Below, piece after piece: positions 25,753 through 32,624 of a DNA stretch of 64,000 nucleotides. Numbering within the stretch: the stretch's first letter is position 1; each line of letters begins with the position of its first letter. Source of the stretch: an uncultured bacterium. Its GTDB lineage: Bacteria; Cyanobacteriota; Vampirovibrionia; Gastranaerophilales; Gastranaerophilaceae. Location of the stretch: the NCBI GenBank assembly GCA_905216055.1, contig CAJMSH010000006.1:1-64000 (forward strand), given 5' to 3'. The notes below the pieces were generated by a model, which was given only the letters and a program-made list of their open reading frames with translations, searched no databases and was not told the DNA's origin. The position numbers and the translations under genes were made by a program.

Positions 25753-26627
25753 TAGTATGTAACCCTTTCATAATCCGAAAAATCATTTGGAGTTGAATAT
25801 CTTTCCTGTGTGCCTATTAGAAATAATCCTGTAACAACTGTTGAAGTTCTTTGTGTTCCGCGCGGAAAGTTCAGGATTGGTTTCTTTTGAAGGTTTGCGA
25901 TTGCAGGTTTTACGTTATTTCTTGCCACATCCATGTAGTTTGGATTTGAACATTCAACTTTAATATTTGAGATATTACCGAATTTGTCTACAACAAATGT
26001 AAACATAAATAATGTTCCAAGCGGTGCGTAATCAATTTTTGAATCCCTCATAATTTGGTTTTGAAGATTGCTTCTCCATTTATTCCAGGCAATAATTTCT
26101 TCTTGCTCTGTCATATAAGGGTTTTTGAAATTATTATTTTTTACTGTTGAATTTTGAGGTTTAGTTTGCTGTTGAGCTTTTTCTTCTTTTTCAACTTGTG
26201 CAAGAATATTTTCAAGCAACTCTACTTGCGATTTATCGATTTGAGGGGATTCTGTATTTATTTGTTTTATTGTGCTTCTTTTATGTTGTTGAGGTTGAGA
26301 AATATTCTTTTGAATTTGTGTCGTTTGTGGTTCTTGAACTTCAACATAATTTGTTTGAGTTGTAGGCTCTTGATTTTGGAATTCGATTTCTTTTTGAATG
26401 TCTTTTAGAGAAGTCGGTTGTTGTTGAACAATTGTTTCAGTTGTTTCAGGCTTCTGAATAGACGAACTTACAGGTATGCTATCCGATGTTAAGGTGTCGC
26501 TTATTCTTGTCAATTTAAAGTCAGCATCTTCGATAATCATTGGCTGGTGCATATCAGGATGCAATTTCAGAGTGATTATCGTCAAAATGACAAATGCAAT
26601 TATTACCGAGATTTTTAAAAAATTCAT
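25752..26627 (-). CDS. membrane-anchored TonB-like protein
   Basis: The 291-residue protein has one N-terminal membrane segment (residues ~5-22), a long Gln/Thr/Pro-rich spacer (about 60-190) and a C-terminal domain with F-T-F-V-V-D-K-F-G-N-I-S-N-I-K-V resembling the TonB fold. It would span the periplasm from the inner membrane. No ExbB/ExbD pair or TonB-dependent receptor is present. The gene begins 2 bases after the FHA gene stop and overlaps the next small gene by one base. Confidence 0.78.
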   Translation of the reverse strand: MNFLKISVIIAFVILTIITLKLHPDMHQPMIIEDADFKLTRISDTLTSDSIPVSSSIQKPETTETIVQQQPTSLKDIQKEIEFQNQEPTTQTNYVEVQEPQTTQIQKNISQPQQHKRSTIKQINTESPQIDKSQVELLENILAQVEKEEKAQQQTKPQNSTVKNNNFKNPYMTEQEEIIAWNKWRSNLQNQIMRDSKIDYAPLGTLFMFTFVVDKFGNISNIKVECSNPNYMDVARNNVKPAIANLQKKPILNFPRGTQRTSTVVTGLFLIGTQERYSTPNDFSDYERVTY

Positions 26628-26629
26628 AA

Positions 26630-28246
26630 TTAATCTTTATCTACTTTAGAAAGCAACTCATCACAAGCGTAAATATCAAATTTTGTTTGGCTTAGCATCA
26701 TTGTTTCAGCAATCAAAAGTGCAGTCGGTACAAGAGCTGCTACCAAACTTAGGAACAGACCTTGCATATCGCCGCCTATTTCTGTCATAAAGTATGAAAC
26801 GTTCATTGAAAATTCAATAAATATGATTGCACAAGCGATTGCAAGTGAACGATTTTTTTCTGAATTTAATCTTCTGACCCCTTCAAGTCCGTAAATTGTT
26901 ACTCCGTGGTGTTGGTAATCTGAAAAACCGTCTTGCTTGATTACTTGAGAACCTTGAACTTTTTTAGTACAGAAAAATGCGTTTACGAATGAGAAAAATG
27001 CAAAGATAATCAAAAATGTTGCAAGTGTCAAAAATACAGGGCTTATTCTCAAACCTGAAATTCTAACCCATCCTGCAGCTTCCGGAAAGCACATTGCAAG
27101 AGTGTTTGAAACACCATAAGCCAAAAACGGTGCTGTCAAAATTCCGACAACGGTTTCTCCGATTGATTTTAGCTGTTTGTTGAACATTTTATCTTTTATA
27201 TATTGGATTTTTGAATTACTCAAGCTGTTTATATAACGTTCAATCCATTGTCTGTAAGATTTAATAATACTTTCAAAATCTTCTCTGTATTCGTATTTGT
27301 CAAGCGTTATAGCCCATTCTGTTGCGTTGCATTTGAAATATCCGCAGCTTATTGCAAGAACTGCCATTATGCCTGAGAAAAAGAATGAAATAAATATCGC
27401 AAATGTCATAAAATCATTCAAATTCATATAATATACAAGGTTTACGACATATACACCCAAAACAAATATTAATGAAAAAATTAACATAAAACTTTGTCCG
27501 AGTTTTGCGGATTTAGACATTTCTTTTTGAATATTGCTTTGCAAGTATAAATAAATCCCCTGTTTTAAAAGTAGGCATATTCCGTAAATCAGGATTGTAT
27601 ATATACCCCATACTTTTATATTTGTCGGAAGATGCAGGAAGTTTGCTGATTCTTTAATCTCAAGTCCCATAAGGTAATTTGAAACTCCGAAGGCGCAAAC
27701 CATTGCACTCAAAAACATTGCAATATGTAAGAAAATGCTTGTTTTAGAGTTTGTTGAAAGCTTTTGTTTTAAATCATTTATGTGGAAGGCAACCTGTTTG
27801 ATAATTGCGACACGAGCGTCTTCCAAGTCTTCTTTTTGTTTTTCAAGTTTAACTTTTGTAATGGCATTAACATCTTTTCCGTAAAGTCCTTTAATATCAT
27901 CTTCTGTCAAGTCTTCTTTCCCGATTGATGTTATTGTTTTTTTAGGTTGTGTTTCATGAGTTTCTTCAATCACTTTAACGCTTAAAAATTCATCAGAATC
28001 TCCAAACATCAATTTGCAAACGTTTTTGACTTCAACTCTTTTTACAGGCTGACCTTTAAAAAGAACTTTATCACTTTTAAATGTGTTTATAATTACGCAT
28101 TTATTTTCAGCGGCTTTGTATTCCAAAGTTAAGAAAAGCTCGTAATTTGTTTTTAGTATAACATCGCATTTTGGGTTTGTGCCGACACTGATAACATCTT
28201 TGTTAAATGTTTTTTCGCCTTGTGAAGTTGATATTATAATAGCCAT
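26630..28246 (-). CDS. FHA-domain protein with about eight membrane segments
   Basis: In this 538-residue protein, residues ~1-95 look like a forkhead-associated domain, with D-V-I-S-V-G-T-N-P-K-C-D-V and later polar turns. FHA domains bind phosphothreonine peptides. A charged linker follows, then about eight hydrophobic segments (from ~residue 175 to 530) with a helical cytoplasmic insert near 310-355. The combination is not a family I can name. A GAGG ribosome site precedes the ATG. It lies 49 bases after the vWA gene. With the vWA and TonB-like proteins it suggests a regulated envelope machine. Confidence 0.8.
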   Translation of the reverse strand: MAIIISTSQGEKTFNKDVISVGTNPKCDVILKTNYELFLTLEYKAAENKCVIINTFKSDKVLFKGQPVKRVEVKNVCKLMFGDSDEFLSVKVIEETHETQPKKTITSIGKEDLTEDDIKGLYGKDVNAITKVKLEKQKEDLEDARVAIIKQVAFHINDLKQKLSTNSKTSIFLHIAMFLSAMVCAFGVSNYLMGLEIKESANFLHLPTNIKVWGIYTILIYGICLLLKQGIYLYLQSNIQKEMSKSAKLGQSFMLIFSLIFVLGVYVVNLVYYMNLNDFMTFAIFISFFFSGIMAVLAISCGYFKCNATEWAITLDKYEYREDFESIIKSYRQWIERYINSLSNSKIQYIKDKMFNKQLKSIGETVVGILTAPFLAYGVSNTLAMCFPEAAGWVRISGLRISPVFLTLATFLIIFAFFSFVNAFFCTKKVQGSQVIKQDGFSDYQHHGVTIYGLEGVRRLNSEKNRSLAIACAIIFIEFSMNVSYFMTEIGGDMQGLFLSLVAALVPTALLIAETMMLSQTKFDIYACDELLSKVDKD

Positions 28247-28295
28247 TAATAATCCTCATTTTATAGTTTTAGTGAAAAGTTTTAAGTTTTTAAAT

Positions 28296-28970
28296 TTATC
28301 TTCCTAATGCGTGAAGAAATCTTCTGATAGATTTATCGGTATTTTGTTTAGGTGCAACGATTAAGTGATTTTCTCCTAAAACAGGTGTAAGAGTCTCTTT
28401 TACCTGATCAAGTTTTGCAGGATGTGCATCAAGAAACATCATAGAAATATCAGGTGCATATTTTTTTACGTTTTGAACATTTTTAGGTAAAGTTTTCCAG
28501 TTAATTTGTTTTTCAACAGCACCTTCATTTTCAAGATCTCCGATTACAACAACCGCAGGAACATAACCGTTTTTCTTCATTGAAAGAGCGTGTGAAAAAG
28601 CTTTCTTTAGCCCTACACCGTATGCGGTTCCATAATCTTCTTTATCATATTGAGTAAAGGCATCCATAGATTTTGTAATCGTGCTGCCGTTCATCGGGCC
28701 GCCTTCATATATTAAATAAGCATCTTCTGATACTCTCAAAATTTTAATTTGATCTTCAGGATCTAAAAGATTACAAATTTGTCGAAGCATTTTTTTCTGT
28801 TCCGGAAGATATTTCTGATTTGAAGCAGAAGAATCTATAACAAAAATAACTGCTGCAGGGTGAAAATCATCTACTTTAATTTGTCTTAATCCTGCCCAAA
28901 TAAATTTTAATGCTACTGATAAAACCAGTATTAATAATCCAACTGTAACTAATCTTTTGTTTAATTTCAT
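28296..28970 (-). CDS. membrane-anchored von Willebrand factor A-domain protein
   Basis: The 224-residue protein has one N-terminal membrane segment (about residues 6-26). The vWA domain has the MIDAS motif D-S-S-A-S, a threonine region (Y-G-T-A-Y-G-V-G) and a late V-V-V-I-G-D-L-E-N. vWA domains mediate metal-dependent protein contacts. It is the first gene of the minus-strand operon that continues through the FHA and TonB-like genes, and a terminator closes the previous unit at 29023-29050. Confidence 0.85.
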   Translation of the reverse strand: MKLNKRLVTVGLLILVLSVALKFIWAGLRQIKVDDFHPAAVIFVIDSSASNQKYLPEQKKMLRQICNLLDPEDQIKILRVSEDAYLIYEGGPMNGSTITKSMDAFTQYDKEDYGTAYGVGLKKAFSHALSMKKNGYVPAVVVIGDLENEGAVEKQINWKTLPKNVQNVKKYAPDISMMFLDAHPAKLDQVKETLTPVLGENHLIVAPKQNTDKSIRRFLHALGR

Positions 28971-29022
28971 AAATAAAATATAACATATTTTTGTGATATC
29001 TGCAAATGAAAATATTTATATT

Positions 29023-29050
29023 AAAAAAGGGGCTTATGCCCCTTTTTTAT
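29023..29050. terminator. hairpin terminator
   Basis: AAAAAAGGGGC / GCCCCTTTTTT with a short loop forms a symmetric element between the vWA operon and the next gene on the same strand (29096-29935). In the minus direction it ends that gene's transcript. Confidence 0.8.
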
Positions 29051-29095
29051 AATTTATTTATAAGATTATCTTTTTTAGCATCTGTAAATGATTTT

Positions 29096-29935
29096 TTATT
29101 CTTTTTTAGCTATTTTGTCGCTAAAATCCATTTTGGGCTTTTTGAATTTTTTTAATGTTTCTACCCCTTCCAGTGATAGTTTAGAAGCTTCTAAGGGCTT
29201 GTACTCTTTTTTAGCTATTTTGTCGCTAAAATCCATTTTCGGTTTTTGGAATTTTTTTAATGTTTTTAATGTTTCTACTCCTTCCTTGGATACTTTAGAA
29301 AATTTTAGCGGAGCTTTTGAAGTTGATTTTGCAATATTACCTCTTAAAACTCTTCTAATATTAACCATTGAACTGTCTAAAGTTCTTTGAAGTCTGTTTG
29401 TGGCTTCTGTATAGCTTTGTAAAATATCTTTTGCATCAAGCTTTTTAGCTAAATCTACTGCTTGCTGTTCATTAAATTCAATATGATGTCTTGCTGCTTG
29501 ACCGATTTCTAAATCATTTTTTACTTTACCGCCTTTGCGAGATAGTGATACTGCCATATCTTTCCCGTCAGCAACTTTACCTCCGTCTAAAAATCCGTTT
29601 GCTTGTAAAGCTTTCCCACCGTCTGCGGATACTCTGTATTTTACAACAGCTTGTGAAGAGCCTGGATTTGTTATTGATACTGCTCCCTGTCCAAGTACAG
29701 TTTTGCCGTCTCGTAATCTCATTCCTGCAATAGCATAATTCGATTCTGCTTTGTATGCTATATCAAGTTTTGGTTCTTTTGTCCCTTTTAAGGCTTTTTG
29801 AACGAGTTCACCTACTTGTTTGCCCTGTTTCCCAAGCATTTTGAGTTGAGTACGACCGAGTGTAATTCGACCTGCTGCCCCTTCTGTTTTTGGTAGTATT
29901 CTTACTATTTTACCGATAATGTTTCCAATTGCCAT
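29096..29935 (-). CDS. unknown protein with duplicated C-terminal module (279 aa)
   Basis: I do not recognise this protein. The ATG has an AAAGGGGA ribosome site. There is no signal peptide or membrane segment. Residues ~60-160 are Gly-rich and beta-like (several D-G-K and S-A-D-G-G turns). A helical part with Q-A-A-R-H-H-I-E-F-N-E-Q-Q follows. The C-terminus carries two copies of a unit of roughly 32 residues that reads S-K-x-S-x-E-G-V-E-T-L-K and then K-P-K-M-D-F-S-D-K-I-A-K-K-E. The repeat is also clear in the DNA. A short linear tag that is duplicated suggests a binding or sorting motif, but that is not shown. Confidence 0.75.
   Translation of the reverse strand: MAIGNIIGKIVRILPKTEGAAGRITLGRTQLKMLGKQGKQVGELVQKALKGTKEPKLDIAYKAESNYAIAGMRLRDGKTVLGQGAVSITNPGSSQAVVKYRVSADGGKALQANGFLDGGKVADGKDMAVSLSRKGGKVKNDLEIGQAARHHIEFNEQQAVDLAKKLDAKDILQSYTEATNRLQRTLDSSMVNIRRVLRGNIAKSTSKAPLKFSKVSKEGVETLKTLKKFQKPKMDFSDKIAKKEYKPLEASKLSLEGVETLKKFKKPKMDFSDKIAKKE
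29102..29303 (-). repeat. imperfect tandem duplication, about 105 bp per unit
   Basis: Two copies start near 29102 and 29209. Each contains the shared segment TTTTGTCGCTAAAATCCATT and a downstream TTTTTTTAATGTTTCTAC. The second copy has an extra TTTTTAATG step. Confidence 0.8.
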
Positions 29936-30067
29936 AATAAATTTTCCCCTTTCTGTTTGTTTACTTTTTCTAAAATTTAATTAATTCTTTTAATGATTCC
30001 TCTATTTATCCTTTTTGAAAATCGATTTCCCTTACTCCTTTATAAAAACTTCAATAATTCTAAAATT

Positions 30068-30174
30068 GCTAAAATATATGAAGTTTAAAGTATAAATTAG
30101 CTAAATATAGAATTGTCAATACATTCAAGATTTACAAAACTTAATGTACAATACTTAAAAATGCTAAAAGTATA
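30068..30174 (+). promoter_or_regulatory. three GCTAAA repeats before the XRE regulator
   Basis: GCTAAAATAT (30068), GCTAAATATA (30100) and GCTAAAAGTATA (30163) lie in the same orientation upstream of the regulator's ATG at 30197. A TACAAT -10 candidate is at 30147-30152. They could be binding sites for the regulator itself. Confidence 0.35.
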
Positions 30175-30196
30175 TTTTTAAGAAGTAATATTTATA

Positions 30197-30523
30197 ATGG
30201 GTGTAAAACAAGAATTCGGTAAAAAAATAAAAAGAATGCGTATAAATCGTGGACTTACGCAAGAAGAACTTGCTGAAGCTGTTGATTTATCCCAACGTGC
30301 AATGAGCGGAATTGAAACAGGTGAAAATTTCGTATCCGCAGAAACGATTGATAAACTTGTAAAAGCATTGGATACAACTTTAGAAGAATTGTTTTCTACT
30401 GATCATTTAAAGGTTGATACTGAATTGCGTCAGGAAATTGATGAAAAATTGGATTCTTTAAATAATGACAGTGAAAAGCTCATTATTGTTTATAATGTTA
30501 TAAAAAGTTTGTTAAAAGAATAA
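30197..30523 (+). CDS. XRE-family helix-turn-helix regulator
   Basis: The 108-residue protein has an HTH_3 domain at residues ~9-64: I-K-R-M-R-I-N-R-G-L-T-Q-E-E-L-A, followed by L-S-Q-R-A-M-S-G-I-E-T-G and A-L-D-T-T-L-E-E-L-F. The C-terminal ~40 residues are helical and may dimerise or bind a ligand. Targets are unknown. Three GCTAAA repeats in its upstream region suggest autoregulation. It converges on the secreted protein gene at 30529 with 5 bases between stop codons. Confidence 0.92.
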   Translation: MGVKQEFGKKIKRMRINRGLTQEELAEAVDLSQRAMSGIETGENFVSAETIDKLVKALDTTLEELFSTDHLKVDTELRQEIDEKLDSLNNDSEKLIIVYNVIKSLLKE

Positions 30524-30528
30524 TCTAT

Positions 30529-31335
30529 TTAATAGGTTTGATAAGGTGAAATTGTGAGCGGTTGAGTTAATTTAAGCTCTAATGTTGTGCCATCGGGAAT
30601 TTGAATATCTTCACCTCTTTGCATAGCGCCTCTCAAACCTCCGCCGATTGCGCCAAGCCCTCCATATATTGCCATATTTCTACCCCAATCGTCTCCCCCG
30701 CCTAGGGCTGTGAATGCTGCGCCGATAAGCATTGTTCCCAATGCTCCGATAACTACATCGCGTGTCATTTTTTTAGCACGTTCACTTTTAGCTTCCATAT
30801 ATATATTTTCTGTCGAAACTTGAAACATATTGCCATCAGGGGTTAATATTTCATTAAAGTTTATCTCTAAAGATCCGCTTCCATAAGCATAGCCTGCATT
30901 TTGTGCATCTTTTGCCGTTCCGTATACCAAACTTCCGGTAGGTGCTATTAATGCCCCGTTATAGATGAAATCTTGAGTAAGTTTTGCTGTAAGTCTGTCA
31001 TTTTTTTCAAGACTGCCTGAGCTTATTCCTGAATCAAATGTTATTGCAAAGGTCGTTCCTTCAGGAACTTTTACGACTTGCCCAAACAGCGGCCTTTGTT
31101 GAGGTTGAAAGGTATTGTTTTTTACTTCTTCTTCTACAATCGGGTTATAATTTGCTCGCTCATTATTGTCTTTTACTTCTGTTGTATTTTCTTTTTTAGT
31201 AAAATTTGTAGGCTGAAAGATTTGAGATTGTTTCCTGTCAAATTCGGCCTGCGCTTCGTCACTGAAATCATATTGTGCTAATGCAGGCATTGTTATAATT
31301 TGAAAACATATTAAAAGAGCCAAAATCTTTTTCAT
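30529..31335 (-). CDS. secreted protein with a VirB10-like beta domain
   Basis: The 268-residue protein has a signal peptide (A-L-A before Q-Y-D-F). A Gln/Asn-rich stretch is followed by V-P-E-G-T-T-F-A-I-T-F-D-S-G-I-S-S-G and A-P-T-G-S-L-V-Y-G-T-A, the kind of pattern seen in VirB10/TrbI C-terminal barrels. A Gly-rich segment (I-Y-G-G-L-G-A-I-G-G-G-L) may be membrane-associated. It ends with I-P-D-G-T-T-L-E-L-K-L-T-Q-P-L. No other type IV secretion genes are near, so the similarity is to a fold and does not indicate a system. TATAAT lies ten bases before the ATG. Confidence 0.72.
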   Translation of the reverse strand: MKKILALLICFQIITMPALAQYDFSDEAQAEFDRKQSQIFQPTNFTKKENTTEVKDNNERANYNPIVEEEVKNNTFQPQQRPLFGQVVKVPEGTTFAITFDSGISSGSLEKNDRLTAKLTQDFIYNGALIAPTGSLVYGTAKDAQNAGYAYGSGSLEINFNEILTPDGNMFQVSTENIYMEAKSERAKKMTRDVVIGALGTMLIGAAFTALGGGDDWGRNMAIYGGLGAIGGGLRGAMQRGEDIQIPDGTTLELKLTQPLTISPYQTY

Positions 31336-31359
31336 AACTACTTATATTATAAATGATTA

Positions 31360-31388
31360 TTGAATTATTACAATATCCTTGTTATAAT
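31360..31388 (+). promoter_or_regulatory. promoter of plsY
   Basis: TTGAAT (31360-31365), a 17-bp spacer and TATAAT (31383-31388) lie before an AGGAGAGA ribosome site. Confidence 0.7.
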
Positions 31389-31412
31389 TGTACACACAGG
31401 AGAGAAGATAAG

Positions 31413-32018
31413 ATGGAAAAAATATTAGAATTACTTGCAGTTGTCATAAGTGCTTATATAATCGGTTCTATTCCGACAGGTTATATTATTGTAAAAGCAT
31501 TTACAGGCGAAGATATTAGGACAATAGGTTCAGGCTCAACAGGTGCAACTAATGTTAAAAGAGTTATGGGCAAAAAATGGTTCTTTATAACTTTGCTTCT
31601 TGATGCGTTTAAAGGTGCTTTGCCGGTTGTATTGGCTGCTTTATTCGCAAAAACTTTTACAGGAATTGGTTTGTTGCCTGTATTGGCTGCAGTTGCCGTA
31701 ATTATCGGGCATAGTAAATCTATATTTTTGAAATTTACAGGCGGAAAATCTGTTGCATCCGGTGTAGGTACTATTCTTGCGTTGAATTGGCAGGTAGGAC
31801 TTATTATTGCTGCAATATGGGCTGTTGTTACTTTCTGCACAAGATATGTTTCTGTCGGCTCAATCGTTGCTTTATCTCTTTCGCCTTTCATAATGTGGGG
31901 ATTTCATGCACCAATTGCTTATATCGTCTATTGTGCATTAGGCGCTTTGTATATAATATGGCTTCATCGCTCTAATATTCAAAGACTTATTAAAGGTGAA
32001 GAAAATAAGGTTAGATAA
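31413..32018 (+). CDS. plsY: glycerol-3-phosphate acyltransferase PlsY
   Basis: The protein is 201 residues from the ATG at 31413, which has AGGAGAGA upstream. Upstream in-frame codons are not needed. Several membrane segments are present, and the PlsY motifs are G-S-I-P-T-G, G-S-G-S-T-G-A-T-N and F-T-G-G-K-S-V-A-S-G-V-G. It transfers an acyl group from acyl phosphate to glycerol-3-phosphate in the first step of phospholipid synthesis at the inner membrane. The next small membrane gene starts 2 bases after its stop. Confidence 0.95.
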   Translation: MEKILELLAVVISAYIIGSIPTGYIIVKAFTGEDIRTIGSGSTGATNVKRVMGKKWFFITLLLDAFKGALPVVLAALFAKTFTGIGLLPVLAAVAVIIGHSKSIFLKFTGGKSVASGVGTILALNWQVGLIIAAIWAVVTFCTRYVSVGSIVALSLSPFIMWGFHAPIAYIVYCALGALYIIWLHRSNIQRLIKGEENKVR

Positions 32019-32020
32019 TT

Positions 32021-32230
32021 ATGAATTTTTCAATTTTATTAATAGCTTTAGGCATTATAATTGTTTTATTTATAATCGGAAAGATTTTTGCAATATTAAC
32101 AAAAATATTCTTTATAATTCTGCTAGTTGCTGCTTTAGCAGTCGGATTTTTTATCTGGCAAAATAATAATAAAACGATAAATTCTCAAGAAACAAGTTAT
32201 ATTATGTCTACTTCTTCTTTTTATCTTTAA
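32021..32230 (+). CDS. small membrane protein (69 aa)
   Basis: Two adjoining hydrophobic segments fill residues ~4-46, followed by a polar tail (N-N-N-K-T-I-N-S-Q-E-T). It follows plsY by 2 bases and is probably co-translated. Its last 23 bases overlap the 3' end of the convergent gene at 32208. No function is known. Confidence 0.65.
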   Translation: MNFSILLIALGIIIVLFIIGKIFAILTKIFFIILLVAALAVGFFIWQNNNKTINSQETSYIMSTSSFYL

Positions 32231-32618
32231 TATAGTCTATTAAGAGGCTTATGCCTAAGCCTATAGCTATACCGCCTAATGTTTTGGCTGAGATTTTTAA
32301 AGGTGCAAATTTTTTAATTCTGTTTACTTGAGTTCGACAATTAGATTTAAATTGTTGTATAGCTTTTTTGCGTAATTTTTTGTATAAAGAAACTTGTTTT
32401 TTTATTTCTGTTTCTGTATTATTTTTTTCTTTTAAATCTTTTTCAAGAGTTTTTTCATTTTTTATATAAAAACCTTTCATTATATATATATAGGAATTTT
32501 TGCTCTCTTTTATTTTAGAAAATGTGTTATAAACTTCTTTACTACCCCAAGCAATTCCTCCGACAGACGCCAAAGTTATATGACGTTTGTTATCTGTTGA
32601 ATTAATTGCAGAAATCAT
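32208..32618 (-). CDS. unknown basic protein with terminal hydrophobic segments (136 aa)
   Basis: I do not recognise this protein. It begins M-I-S-A-I-N-S-T-D-N-K-R-H, then a Gly-containing hydrophobic stretch and a long Lys-rich helix. A second hydrophobic segment (G-G-I-A-I-G-L-G-I-S-L-L-I-D-Y) sits before a K-D-K-K-K-K end. It starts 6 bases after the stop of the 785-residue membrane protein gene, so the two form one operon. Confidence 0.68.
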   Translation of the reverse strand: MISAINSTDNKRHITLASVGGIAWGSKEVYNTFSKIKESKNSYIYIMKGFYIKNEKTLEKDLKEKNNTETEIKKQVSLYKKLRKKAIQQFKSNCRTQVNRIKKFAPLKISAKTLGGIAIGLGISLLIDYIKDKKKK

Positions 32619-32624
32619 AATATT

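Noticed and set aside
30529..31335. Type IV secretion VirB10
   Set aside because: Only a partial barrel-like pattern is seen, with no membrane anchor typical of VirB10 and no other vir genes nearby.
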